The notes under the pieces are model-generated. The model saw only the letters and a list, made by a program, of their open reading frames with translations. It was not told the DNA's origin and did no database searches. A stretch of 64,000 bases of DNA from Hyphomicrobiaceae bacterium (GTDB lineage Bacteria > Pseudomonadota > Alphaproteobacteria > Rhizobiales > Devosiaceae): positions 91,850 through 155,849 of the forward strand of contig JACKJG010000010.1 of NCBI GenBank assembly GCA_020638065.1, given 5' to 3'. Below, piece by piece: positions 24,478-32,718 of the stretch (within the stretch, counting starts at the first letter, position 1; the number at the start of each line of letters is the position of its first letter). Both the position numbers and the translations under genes were made by a program.

Positions 24478-24516
24478 GAAAGCCGGGAGTGCTGGTTGCA
24501 CGCCCCGGCTTTGATT
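24478..24516 (-). terminator. Terminator of the proximal curlin gene
   Basis: On the reverse strand AAAGCCGGG and CCCGGCTTT form a 9-bp stem around a loop of about 16 nt, which can fold further, followed by CTTGCTTG. The U tract is weak, so partial read-through into the CsgH-like gene is possible. Confidence 0.65.
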
Positions 24517-24536
24517 TTGGTGGTCAGGGCTGCCGA

Positions 24537-24971
24537 TTACGGGCACACCTGCACGAAAGCCGAAACGTTGCCTGCGCCGTTCTGATCGACCGTGTAGTCA
24601 CAACCATTGCCGACCTGGATACCGACAGCAGTGTTGTCGATGCCGTCCTGGTTGATGCTGGCATTGTGGTTGGCACCGAACTGGGCCGCGCCAGCTTCGT
24701 TGTTCCAGCCGACCTGATGCGAGTCATAGCCGTTGTTGATGCCGACCTGGCCCGCGCCAGAAACGTTGCCTGCGCCGCTCTGTTCGGCATAGACGCCGTT
24801 GAAGAAGCCGTCCTGATAAACGCCGATCTGGTTGGCGATGCCGGCCTGTCCGCCGCCGGCCTGATTCCAAAGACCATGCTGTTCAATGTAGACGTTGTTG
24901 GCGAATGCCGGGGCCGAAGCCAGCGACAGAACCACAGCGAGGGCGGATGCGATGAGTTTGGTGTTGGTCAT
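24537..24971 (-). CDS. Curlin-repeat protein, likely major amyloid subunit (CsgA-like)
   Basis: A 144-residue exported protein. After the signal peptide (MTNTKLIASALAVVLSLASAPAFA) almost the whole mature protein consists of about nine 11-residue half-repeats, such as YIEQHGLWN, VYQDGFFN, YAEQSGAGN, GAGQVGINN, SHQVGWNN, AAQFGANHN, SINQDGIDN, GIQVGNG and TVDQNGAGN. The Q-G-N ladder is the hallmark of curlin beta-solenoid strands. Two cysteines (GNGCDY and the penultimate residue of FVQVCP) lie in the last repeats and could staple the C-terminal end. ATG 24971 follows GGAGAGACACT. It is first of three genes in the curli-like cluster and has the longest repeat array, hence the major-subunit guess. 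Confidence 0.87.
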   Translation of the reverse strand: MTNTKLIASALAVVLSLASAPAFANNVYIEQHGLWNQAGGGQAGIANQIGVYQDGFFNGVYAEQSGAGNVSGAGQVGINNGYDSHQVGWNNEAGAAQFGANHNASINQDGIDNTAVGIQVGNGCDYTVDQNGAGNVSAFVQVCP

Positions 24972-25203
24972 AGTGTCTCTCCAGAAGTTGTTTGGGTTAG
25001 TCCCGTTGTTGACAGGGACCTTTATGGAAAGACGCGATTCAACTCCTGCTGAACTTGGCGTTCAGAAAGCGTTCATTATGTTGGATCGTGGGGGTTTGAG
25101 GCAAGAATATAGAGCAAAAACAATGGATGGCGCCTGTTTACAGTGGGCGCAAATTCTCAAAAATTATTGAATTGGACGCCGATTAATCGGTGCCGTACGC
25201 CGC

Positions 25204-25509
25204 TCAATGCGTCCAGGGGCGCTTGCGATCGTGACGGAAATTGTCCGTGTAGGCCGTGCGTTTGACACTGGATTCGTGCGGCTGTTGCACGCGATAGGGA
25301 ATGCCGTTGCGCTTCGCATAGGATTCGGCAGCTTCTTGGCTGTCAAAGCTGAGGCGGATCTGGCTCTTCATATCCGACGACGACGTGTAGCCCATGAGCG
25401 GCTCGATTTCCTTGGGCGTTTCGCGCTCGAAAACCAGAACCCAGTCCTTGGTCTTGGCCTTGCCCGACTGCATGGCGTTGCGGGCGGGACGATAAATGAT
25501 CGCGGTCAA
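25204..25509 (-). CDS. NDUFS4-like complex I accessory protein (ETC complex I conserved region)
   Basis: A protein of about 101 residues matching the alphaproteobacterial homologue of the mitochondrial 18-kDa complex I subunit: IYRPARNAMQSGKAKTKDW, LVFERETPKEIEPLMGYTSS, IRLSFDSQEAAESYAKRNGI and VKRTAYTDNFRHDRKRPWTH. It is a peripheral component of NADH:quinone oxidoreductase. I choose TTG 25509, with GGGAG six bases before it, because family members begin just before IYRPAR. ATG 25536 would add nine residues. The gene is transcribed away from the curli cluster boundary and towards it, next to tRNA-Pro, with no nuo genes nearby. Confidence 0.87.
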   Translation of the reverse strand: MTAIIYRPARNAMQSGKAKTKDWVLVFERETPKEIEPLMGYTSSSDMKSQIRLSFDSQEAAESYAKRNGIPYRVQQPHESSVKRTAYTDNFRHDRKRPWTH

Positions 25510-25581
25510 GATCGGCTCCCATACTGTCGTATCCATCGCCAGTCTGCTGTGACAGGCCGGATTCGTCAATTCCATTGCGCC

Positions 25582-25658
25582 TGGTCGGGGCAGCAAGATT
25601 CGAACTTACGACCCCTGGTTCCCAAAACCAGTGCTCTACCAGACTGAGCTATGCCCCG
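25582..25658 (-). tRNA. tRNA-Pro (anticodon TGG)
   Basis: 77-nt cloverleaf on the reverse strand. The acceptor CGGGGCA faces TGCCCCG, the anticodon loop is TTTGGGA reading CCN, the T arm is AAGTTCGAATCTT, the discriminator is A and the CCA is encoded. Confidence 0.94.
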
Positions 25659-25750
25659 TCCCGGCGCAGGGCGACCGATTACATCTTCTTGTTGCCATGG
25701 GCAAGCCATGTTACGCCGCCTCCACATCTCCAATATGCGAAGGGCAGGGC

Positions 25751-26527
25751 GTGCAGGACGAGACGGGCAATTCGGGATGGAATCAATTGCCCGGCACGGT
25801 TCGGTTTGCTTTGGGGATCGTGGCCTTGCTCGCGATTTTCACCTTTTTGGCGCTGAGCATCGATATTCAGATCGTACGCGCTTTGGGCCGTTGGCCGGAT
25901 GAGGAGCGAGCCTGGTTTGAAGCGCTGACGCGTTGGGGACAATCCGACTGGATTCTCTATCCCACACTGGCACTGACTGTCGGCGCATTGCTTTTGGGGT
26001 TTGCTCCGCTCGGCTATTCCTGGCGCTGGACAGTGCGGGCAATCGGCGCCGTCTCCTGGATGATATTCGTAGCGGTGGGGCTCCCGGGCCTCATTGTGCA
26101 GATCGCTAAACGATTGATTGGCCGCGCGCGTCCATTCCTCTATGACCAACAGGGCTCGCTCAGCTTTCACTTTCTGCCGCCGGACTGGACCCTGCATTCC
26201 TTCCCGTCAGGCCATTCGGCCACGGCATTTGCCCTCGCTTACGTCGCCACACGCCTGACGGCGCCGCTTTGGGGCGTGCTGTTCTACGCCTGGGCTGCCT
26301 TGGTTGCGCTGTCGCGCATCACGACGGGCGCGCATTATCCGACCGATGTGATTGCGGGCACATTGTTGGGGTGGTTCGGCGCAAAACTGATCGTTGACCG
26401 GTTTGAGCGCCACGGCTTTCCCGTGGCCGCACGAAACGGCACCGGCACCAACCCGGCTGGCGCACTGATCTGGCGAGGGCTCAAGCGACTGGTGCGCTCC
26501 GTCCGGCCCCAGTTTCGCCGGCCCTAG
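25751..26527 (+). CDS. PAP2-family membrane phosphatase
   Basis: A protein of about 258 residues with a hydrophobic N-terminal segment and five or so further membrane helices. The three acid-phosphatase motifs are present: KRLIGRARP near 119, FPSGHSAT near 151 and SRITTGAHYPTD near 187, the last with the catalytic His and Asp. Members dephosphorylate lipid phosphates such as phosphatidic acid or undecaprenyl pyrophosphate on the periplasmic face. I choose GTG 25751 because upstream in-frame ATGs run into tRNA-Pro and lack ribosome sites; the start is uncertain. The 3' end overlaps the converging metC-like gene by 4 bp. Confidence 0.87.
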   Translation: MQDETGNSGWNQLPGTVRFALGIVALLAIFTFLALSIDIQIVRALGRWPDEERAWFEALTRWGQSDWILYPTLALTVGALLLGFAPLGYSWRWTVRAIGAVSWMIFVAVGLPGLIVQIAKRLIGRARPFLYDQQGSLSFHFLPPDWTLHSFPSGHSATAFALAYVATRLTAPLWGVLFYAWAALVALSRITTGAHYPTDVIAGTLLGWFGAKLIVDRFERHGFPVAARNGTGTNPAGALIWRGLKRLVRSVRPQFRRP

Positions 26528-27696
26528 TTTCGCGCGCGGTTGTAGCGCTTCAGCCCTTCGGCGAGGTCCTGCTGCAGGTCGTCCGCGTCTTCGCTGCCAA
26601 TGTGAACCCGAATGAGGTTGCCTTCACGATGATAGGGGACCGCGGTGCGGGCATGTCCCGGCCGCGGCGACAGGATAAGCGATTCAAAACCGCCAAAGGA
26701 AACGCCGATCGAGAAAATCTCCATGAAATCCAGCATCCGGCCAACGGCCATGCGCGATGCCGGCTCCAGTTCGAACGCGAATGTGCTGCCGGAGCCGGAG
26801 AAGTATTTCTTGAACAGATGATTGTCCGGGTGCGAGGGCAGGGCGGGATGAATGACTTCCTTCACGCCGTCCTGCCCAACCAGCCAGTTTGCGATTTGCT
26901 GGGCGGAACTGGAATGCCGGTCCATTCTGAGCCTGAGGGTCTTGAGGCCACGCAAGGTGAGATAAATGTCGTCAGGAGACGACGCACTGCCGAACAGATG
27001 ATGGGTCGAGACAATTGCATCCGCCCAGCGTTCGTTGGCGGTCATGGTGCCGATCACCAGATCCGAATGGCCACCAAAATACTTGCTGCCGGTATGCACG
27101 ACCACATCGGCGCCAAGCGCGAGCGGCTGATGAAAGAGCGGTGAAGCCCAGCTATTGTCGATGAGAATGGGAATATCGCGTTCGCCGCGCGCCGCCGCAA
27201 TCGCCGGGAGGTCCTGCATCTCGAACGTCACCGAGCCCGGCGTTTCCAGATAGATGGCGCAGACGTCATCATTGATCAGGTCCGAAATTCCACTGCCGAT
27301 GCGCGGATCGAAATAGACCGGATTGACACCCATCCGTTTCAGCACCCCGTTCGCGAAGTTGCGTGTCGGTTCATAGACGCAGTCCGCCAGCAAAACCGTC
27401 TTGCCTGCGCTTGCGACTGACATCAGCGCCATGCACGCTGCCTGCAGCCCCGAGGGTGTGATGCGCGTGACGGCGCCGCCCTCCATTTGAGTGACCACGT
27501 CCTGCAGCGCGTCGGAGGTAGGGTTCCCCTCACGGGCATAGGAATAGCGTTGCGCCTTGTTGTCGAAGGTTTCGAGATCCGGATAGAGCACGGTCGATCC
27601 ATGCACCACAGGAACGTTGACGAAGCCATACTGATTTTGTGGGTCGCGCCCTGCATGAGCGAAAAAGGTTGCGCTGTTTTTTTGCTTTTGAGCCAT
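26524..27696 (-). CDS. metC: Cystathionine beta-lyase / trans-sulfuration PLP enzyme
   Basis: A 390-residue Cys/Met-metabolism PLP enzyme (fold type I). It has the substrate-phosphate loop RYSYAREGNPTSDAL, LLADCVYEPTRNF, IYLETPGSVTFEMQDLPAI, and the Schiff-base lysine in HTGSKYFGGHSD near 204, with the C-terminal GVSFGGFESLILSPR. The pattern best fits the cystathionine beta-lyase (MetC) group, which releases homocysteine from cystathionine, though gamma-lyases are close. ATG 27696 (MAQKQKNSATFF) is preferred over 27723. It is divergent from aapJ across a 298-bp region with an inverted repeat, and other sulfur genes (sseA, cysK, cysD, cysNC) lie 6-12 kb away. Confidence 0.88.
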   Translation of the reverse strand: MAQKQKNSATFFAHAGRDPQNQYGFVNVPVVHGSTVLYPDLETFDNKAQRYSYAREGNPTSDALQDVVTQMEGGAVTRITPSGLQAACMALMSVASAGKTVLLADCVYEPTRNFANGVLKRMGVNPVYFDPRIGSGISDLINDDVCAIYLETPGSVTFEMQDLPAIAAARGERDIPILIDNSWASPLFHQPLALGADVVVHTGSKYFGGHSDLVIGTMTANERWADAIVSTHHLFGSASSPDDIYLTLRGLKTLRLRMDRHSSSAQQIANWLVGQDGVKEVIHPALPSHPDNHLFKKYFSGSGSTFAFELEPASRMAVGRMLDFMEIFSIGVSFGGFESLILSPRPGHARTAVPYHREGNLIRVHIGSEDADDLQQDLAEGLKRYNRARN

Positions 27697-27851
27697 GGCG
27701 ATCCATCCAGATTTGACCCGCATCTAGGGCACACCATGGCTCGCCATGACAAGCACCATGTCCGCACTTCCCACCGGCCTTTTTTCCCGAGCAGTCGTCG
27801 CCTCGCTTCGGACAAACCGGTGGTAGCAAAGGTTTAATGACGGTGTGCCAC

Positions 27852-27867
27852 TTGACCTTTTGGTCAA
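27852..27867. promoter_or_regulatory. Inverted repeat TTGACC-TTTT-GGTCAA upstream of aapJ
   Basis: Perfect 6-bp arms with a TTTT centre, 128 bp before the aapJ start and 156 bp before the metC start. TTGACC could serve as a -35 box towards aapJ, so a protein binding the palindrome would control initiation. It lies in the 298-bp divergent gap (27697-27994), where I see no other structure. Confidence 0.45.
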
Positions 27868-27994
27868 TAATGGTTTCGATGCAGCCAGCTCTGCACCGGT
27901 TTTCCTTGCCAGGTGCAGGCACAGGTCTGGACCAGGCGCGACGCGCCGGGAACCGGACGGGCGAAAAACAGGTTAGGAAACAAAAGGCAATCAC

Positions 27995-29011
27995 ATGAAA
28001 AAAATTATCAAAGTAGCGCTTGCAGCAGCGTTCGGCCTCGCGGGCGTGGCGACTGCGCAGGCTGGAACCTTGCAGGACGTACAGGCCAAAGGCTTCGTTC
28101 AGTGCGGTTCCAACGGCAGTCTCCCGGGCTTTGGCGTGCCGGATGATCAGGGCAATTGGACTGGCCTTGATGTCGACTATTGCCGTGCGCTTGCTGCAGC
28201 CGTGTTCGGCGATCCGAATGCCGTGAAGTTCACGCCGCTTTCGGCCAAGGAACGCTTTACCGCACTTCAATCCGGTGAAGTTGACGTCCTGTCGCGCAAC
28301 ACGACCTGGACCATGACCCGCGATGCCAGCCTCGGGCTGAACTTTGTTGGCGTTGACTACTACGATGGTCAGGGATTCATGGTTCGCAAGTCGCTTGACG
28401 TGTCTTCGGCGCTCGAACTGAGCGGCGCCGCGGTCTGCACCAACACGGGCACGACGACTGAGCTGAACGTGGCCGACTACTTCCGTGCCAACAACCTGGA
28501 CTACGAAGTTGTGGCGTTTGAAAAGGGCGACGAAGTTATCGCCGCCTATGACGCCGGCCGTTGCGATGTGTTCACGACGGACGCTTCCGGCCTCTATGCC
28601 GAACGTCTCAAACTCACCAATCCGGATGAACACATGATTCTGCCGGAAATCATCTCGAAAGAGCCTCTCGGTCCTGTGGTCCGTCAGGGCGACGATGAGT
28701 GGTTCAACGTCAACAAGTGGGTTCTGAACGCGATCATCAACGCAGAAGACCTCGGCGTGAACCAGGCCAACGTCGACCAGATGCTGGGTTCCGACAATCC
28801 GGAAATTCGCCGTCTGCTTGGCGCCGAAGGCACCTTTGGTGAGATGATCGGCCTCAGCAACGACTGGGCCTACAACGTCATCAAGATGGTGGGCAACTAT
28901 GCCGACATCTTTGACCGCAACGTCGGTCCGGATACGCCGCTCGGCATCTCGCGCGGCCTGAATGCTCTGTGGAGCAAGGGCGGCATTCTCTACGCACCGC
29001 CGATCCGCTAA
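27995..29011 (+). CDS. aapJ: General L-amino-acid ABC transporter binding protein AapJ
   Basis: A 338-residue periplasmic binding protein with signal peptide MKKIIKVALAAAFGLAGVATAQA. It matches the AapJ/BztA group: LQDVQAKGFVQCGSNGSLPGFGVPDD, WTGLDVDYCRALAAAVFGD, LSRNTTWTMTRDASLGLNFVGVDYYDGQGF, ISKEPLGPVVRQGDDEW and the C-terminal GISRGLNALWSKGGILYAPPIR. The system imports a broad range of L-amino acids. It heads the aapJQMP operon, and a strong hairpin after the gene (29019-29053) probably keeps expression of the binding protein above that of the permeases. Codon choice is consistent with high expression. Confidence 0.95.
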   Translation: MKKIIKVALAAAFGLAGVATAQAGTLQDVQAKGFVQCGSNGSLPGFGVPDDQGNWTGLDVDYCRALAAAVFGDPNAVKFTPLSAKERFTALQSGEVDVLSRNTTWTMTRDASLGLNFVGVDYYDGQGFMVRKSLDVSSALELSGAAVCTNTGTTTELNVADYFRANNLDYEVVAFEKGDEVIAAYDAGRCDVFTTDASGLYAERLKLTNPDEHMILPEIISKEPLGPVVRQGDDEWFNVNKWVLNAIINAEDLGVNQANVDQMLGSDNPEIRRLLGAEGTFGEMIGLSNDWAYNVIKMVGNYADIFDRNVGPDTPLGISRGLNALWSKGGILYAPPIR

Positions 29012-29018
29012 GGACAAG

Positions 29019-29053
29019 AAACGCCCGGTCAGAAAAAACCTGACCGGGCGTTT
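29019..29053 (+). terminator. Partial terminator between aapJ and aapQ
   Basis: A 14-bp perfect stem AAACGCCCGGTCAG / CTGACCGGGCGTTT with loop AAAAAAC, 8 bp after the aapJ stop. No separate U tract follows the stem's own TTT, so termination is probably partial and the structure also protects the aapJ 3' end. Confidence 0.8.
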
Positions 29054-29154
29054 CGCCTAAGGGCGACTTATCTTCGGGGCTGATGCCGGCACGTCAAACC
29101 GGCCAGCGTGGAAACCACCCGTGAATGTTGGGGCACGGCAGGGAGTACCGCCAC

Positions 29155-30342
29155 ATGACAGATTCAAGCCAGAACGGCGGCGTCGAACGCACGTTCTTTC
29201 TGAATGACCCGAAAGTCCGGGCCATCATCTATCAGGTCGTCATGGTCGCTATCGTGGTCTGGGCGGGCTGGTCGATCGTCGACAACACGGCCACCAATCT
29301 GAACGAACGCGGCATACCGTTCGGATTTGATTTTCTGACGGCGCCATCCGGATTCGGCATCAATCAGTCGCTCATTCCCTATTCCGAAAGCTCGACCTAT
29401 GGCGATGTCTATTGGGTTGGGCTCATCAATACACTTCTGGTGGCCGTCATTGGCGTGTTTTTCGCCACCATACTCGGCTTTCTCATCGGCATAGCCCGTC
29501 TGTCACACAACTGGCTGATCGCGCGCATCGCGACGGTCTATATCGAGATCATCAGAAACGTTCCGCTTCTGCTGCAATTGTTCGTCTGGTATTTCGCAGT
29601 GCTCAGGCTGCTGCCGGCCAAGCGCGAAGCGTTGGACCTCGGCCCCATCGGGCTCCTCAACATTGCTGGATTTTACGCGCCCAAGCCCATATTCGGTGCA
29701 AACACCTGGATGGTGGGGGTCGCTATCCTGATCGCCATCGCCCTGGGCATCGGTATCCGCTTCTGGGCGCGCCGCCGCCAGATGGCAACCGGGCAACAAT
29801 TCCCGATCGGCTGGACCTTCATCGGTCTCCTGATCGTGCTTCCATTGATCGCCTATTTCATTTCGGGCGATCCGATCACTTTCGAATACCCCGAACTGGC
29901 GCGCTTCGGTCCGCAGGGCGGCATTCGGGTGATCCCGGAATTCATCGGCCTGTTGCTGGCCTTGACGCTCTACACGGCTGCATTCATCGCTGAAATCGTG
30001 CGCGCCGGCATCATGGCGGTCAGTCACGGGCAGACCGAAGCCGCGCATGCGCTCGGCCTCCGCAACGGACCGACGCTGCGCCTCGTCATCGTTCCGCAGG
30101 CCATGCGCGTCATCATCCCGCCTCTGACCAGTCAATACCTAAATTTGACCAAGAACTCGTCGCTGGCGGTTGCGATTGCTTATCCGGATCTGGTGTCCAC
30201 GTTTACCGGCACCGCCCTGAACCAGACCGGACGTGCGGTTGAAATCATCCTGATGACGATGCTCACCTATCTGGCCATTTCGCTTCTGACCTCGGCCTTC
30301 ATGAACTGGTACAACAAGCGCGTCGCGCTGGTGGAACGCTGA
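29155..30342 (+). CDS. aapQ: Amino-acid ABC transporter permease AapQ
   Basis: A 395-residue inner-membrane permease of the His/Glu/Gln family, in its long AapQ form. It has FLNDPKVRAIIYQVVMVAIV (first helix), NTLLVAVIGVFFATILGFLIGIARLS, IEIIRNVPLLLQLFVWYF, then a mid-region insertion with extra helices (about 200-250) and a C-terminal EAA loop (AHALGLRNGPTLRLVIVPQA). It forms the channel with AapM. ATG 29155 follows AGGGAGT. The internal insertion is usual for AapQ/BztB and not an anomaly. Confidence 0.94.
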   Translation: MTDSSQNGGVERTFFLNDPKVRAIIYQVVMVAIVVWAGWSIVDNTATNLNERGIPFGFDFLTAPSGFGINQSLIPYSESSTYGDVYWVGLINTLLVAVIGVFFATILGFLIGIARLSHNWLIARIATVYIEIIRNVPLLLQLFVWYFAVLRLLPAKREALDLGPIGLLNIAGFYAPKPIFGANTWMVGVAILIAIALGIGIRFWARRRQMATGQQFPIGWTFIGLLIVLPLIAYFISGDPITFEYPELARFGPQGGIRVIPEFIGLLLALTLYTAAFIAEIVRAGIMAVSHGQTEAAHALGLRNGPTLRLVIVPQAMRVIIPPLTSQYLNLTKNSSLAVAIAYPDLVSTFTGTALNQTGRAVEIILMTMLTYLAISLLTSAFMNWYNKRVALVER

Positions 30343-30356
30343 GGGGGATTGGGAAG

Positions 30357-31727
30357 ATGGCTCAACAAACCTATTACGTGCGCGACACGCTCGCTGAACA
30401 GCAACCGGCTCCGGCTTCCACCACGGGTCTTGTGGGGTGGATGCGGGAGAACCTGTTCAACGGCCCGTTCAACACAATTCTGACGCTCCTGGCCCTCTAC
30501 GTCATCTACTCAGTCGCCTGGCCGGTCATCGAATTCGTGTTTATCAATGGCGTGTGGACGGGCGACGACCGTACGGTCTGCACGACCGCCGCCCAAGGCG
30601 GCATTCAGCCTGATGGCTGGTTTGGCGGTTGCTGGGCTTATGTCGGTGCCTATCTGAACCAGTTCATGTATGGGCGCTATCCGTTCGAAGAACGCTGGCG
30701 AGTCGACATATCGGCAATTCTGCTCGTTCTGGCCCTGATTGCGGTTCTCGTGCCCAATCTGCCGTTCAAGCGCTGGGCGCTTCTCTTCGCGGCCATTGTT
30801 TTCCCGGTGGCAACCATCGTTCTGCTGACGGGCGGCCACTTCGAACTGGGTGGTTTCTTCTTTGGCCTTTCTGGTTTGGCTGGGCTTTCGGGGGACTTCG
30901 CGTTTTTTGCGGACCTGGCCATTGTCGCGCTGATCGTCGCTGGCGCTGGTCTGTTGGCCGCTCGGGCAACAGGATCAAACCCTGGTTCGGTCGTTGTGCC
31001 AATTATTGCCGTCTTTGTCGGCATTGGCGTGATCATGGCCATATTCGCAGTCGATTTCGGTCTGGCGCCGGTCGAAACGGCCGTCTGGGGCGGCCTGCTG
31101 GTCACCATGGTGATTTCGGTGACGGGCATCACGGTTTCGCTGCCGTTTGGCGTGCTGCTGGCGCTGGGGCGTCGGTCGCAAATGCCCGTGATCCGTTCTC
31201 TTTCGGTGATCTTCATCGAATTCTGGCGCGGCGTTCCGCTCATCACCGTGCTGTTCATGTCATCGGTGATGCTGCCGCTGTTCCTGCCGGCCGACACGGA
31301 TTTCGACAAACTGCTGCGTGCCCTGATCGGCGTTGCCTTGTTCTCCTCCGCCTATATGGCTGAAGTCGTTCGCGGCGGCCTGCAGGCCATTCCGCGCGGT
31401 CAATATGAGGGTGCGATGGCGCTTGGTCTGACCTTCTGGCAGATGATGCGCATGATCATCCTGCCTCAGGCGCTCAAGCTGGTCATTCCCGGAATTGTGT
31501 CGACCTTCATTGGCCTGTTCAAGGACACCACGCTGGTGTTGATCATCGGCCTGTTCGATTTCCTTGGCCAAATCCAGTCGAGCTTTGCCAATCCGAACTG
31601 GGCATCGCCCGTACAGGCGCTTAGCGGCTATCTGTTCGCCGCCTTCACCTACTGGATCTTCACCTTCTCCATGTCGCGTTACTCGATTTACACCGAGCAG
31701 CGGCTTCATACCGGACACAAGAGATAA
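30357..31727 (+). CDS. aapM: Amino-acid ABC transporter permease AapM
   Basis: A 456-residue permease partnering AapQ. The N-terminal polar tail contains WMRENLFNGPFNTILTLLALY. A large central part (residues about 110-240) holds four or more hydrophobic segments, followed by the conserved permease core with SLPFGVLLALGRRS, EFWRGVPLITVLFM, and the EAA loop GAMALGLTFWQMMRMIILPQA. Length and layout match rhizobial AapM. It is spaced 14 bp after aapQ and 20 bp before aapP. Confidence 0.94.
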   Translation: MAQQTYYVRDTLAEQQPAPASTTGLVGWMRENLFNGPFNTILTLLALYVIYSVAWPVIEFVFINGVWTGDDRTVCTTAAQGGIQPDGWFGGCWAYVGAYLNQFMYGRYPFEERWRVDISAILLVLALIAVLVPNLPFKRWALLFAAIVFPVATIVLLTGGHFELGGFFFGLSGLAGLSGDFAFFADLAIVALIVAGAGLLAARATGSNPGSVVVPIIAVFVGIGVIMAIFAVDFGLAPVETAVWGGLLVTMVISVTGITVSLPFGVLLALGRRSQMPVIRSLSVIFIEFWRGVPLITVLFMSSVMLPLFLPADTDFDKLLRALIGVALFSSAYMAEVVRGGLQAIPRGQYEGAMALGLTFWQMMRMIILPQALKLVIPGIVSTFIGLFKDTTLVLIIGLFDFLGQIQSSFANPNWASPVQALSGYLFAAFTYWIFTFSMSRYSIYTEQRLHTGHKR

Positions 31728-31747
31728 GCTGAAAAGGACCTGAACCC

Positions 31748-32539
31748 ATGTCTGATGCTGCTGAAAAAGACGACGCAATTGATCGGTCAAAAATGAAGGT
31801 AGGCGAGGAGATCGCCGTCAAACTCGAAAACGTCAACAAATGGTATGGCGATTTCCATGTGCTCAGGGATATCAACCTGACGGTGCACAAGGGCGAGCGA
31901 ATTGTCATCTGCGGCCCTTCCGGATCCGGCAAATCAACCATGATCCGGTGCATCAACCGGCTCGAGGAGCACCAGAAGGGTTCGATTGTCGTCAACGGGG
32001 TTGAACTGACCAACGATCTGAAGCGCATCGACGAGGTGCGGCGCGAAGTCGGTATGGTGTTCCAGCATTTCAACCTTTTTCCGCATCTCACAATTCTGGA
32101 AAATTGCACGCTCGCCCCGATTTGGGTCCGCAAGGTGCCAAAAAGGGAAGCTGAAGCGACGGCGATGCACTATCTGGAACGCGTCAAGATTCCCGAACAG
32201 GCCAACAAATATCCCGGCCAGCTTTCCGGCGGTCAGCAACAGCGCGTTGCCATTGCGCGCTCCTTGTGCATGAACCCGCAGGTCATGCTGTTCGACGAAC
32301 CCACATCGGCACTCGACCCCGAAATGATCAAGGAAGTGCTCGACGTGATGGTTGGTCTGGCCGAAGAGGGCATGACCATGCTGTGCGTGACCCACGAAAT
32401 GGGTTTTGCCCGCGAAGTGGCAAATCGCGTGATCTTCATGGATCAGGGCCAGATCATCGAGGAAAACGAGCCCGAGCCGTTCTTCTCGAATCCCCAGCAT
32501 GATCGCACCAAGCTCTTCCTGAGCCAGATTTTGCACTAG
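31748..32539 (+). CDS. aapP: Amino-acid ABC transporter ATP-binding protein AapP
   Basis: A 263-residue ATPase of the polar amino-acid type. Walker A GPSGSGKSTMIRC is near 57, the Q loop MVFQHFNLFPHL, the signature LSGGQQQRVAIARSL, Walker B VMLFDEPTSALDPE and the switch CVTHEMGFAREV. It energises AapQM. It is last in aapJQMP; a palindromic intergenic element (32545-32600) follows, and then a second AapJ-like binding protein. Confidence 0.95.
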   Translation: MSDAAEKDDAIDRSKMKVGEEIAVKLENVNKWYGDFHVLRDINLTVHKGERIVICGPSGSGKSTMIRCINRLEEHQKGSIVVNGVELTNDLKRIDEVRREVGMVFQHFNLFPHLTILENCTLAPIWVRKVPKREAEATAMHYLERVKIPEQANKYPGQLSGGQQQRVAIARSLCMNPQVMLFDEPTSALDPEMIKEVLDVMVGLAEEGMTMLCVTHEMGFAREVANRVIFMDQGQIIEENEPEPFFSNPQHDRTKLFLSQILH

Positions 32540-32544
32540 CACGC

Positions 32545-32600
32545 ATCCCGGAAAACCGGGATCGTCGCCAGTCGTTTTCCGTCTGCCACCGGACGGAAAA
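32545..32600. repeat. Double palindromic intergenic element after aapP
   Basis: Two adjacent hairpins: ATCCCGG-AAAA-CCGGGAT (32545-32562) and TTTTCCGTC / GACGGAAAA (32575-32583 with 32592-32600). The GGAAAACCGG and TTTTCCG wording recalls the 64-bp repeat unit at 19514-19690, so both may belong to the same broad class of Hyphomicrobiales intergenic palindromes. The first stem may also act as terminator of the aap operon. Confidence 0.7.
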
Positions 32601-32718
32601 TGTGGGTTGTGAAGTGCTTCCCTGCCAGTTGGCTTGACGCACAGCCATGGGCTGGAGATAGATGTCTTGGATCAGCCCAGCCGCGCAAAGAACGCAGGCG
32701 GGAGGAACGAGGGATCGA

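Noticed and set aside
25582..25658. Use of tRNA-Pro or other tRNA genes as integration sites of a mobile element
   Set aside because: No integrase, direct repeat of the tRNA 3' end, or shift in gene content is visible next to any of the six tRNA genes.
27697..27994. SAM riboswitch upstream of metC
   Set aside because: I looked for a paired, conserved aptamer-like fold in the metC leader and found only short repeats of CACCATG and one palindrome, with no recognisable SAM-II or SAM-I core.
27530..29017. 495-codon reverse frame spanning the metC-aapJ gap and aapJ
   Set aside because: It crosses a divergent promoter region and lies opposite the strongly conserved aapJ gene.
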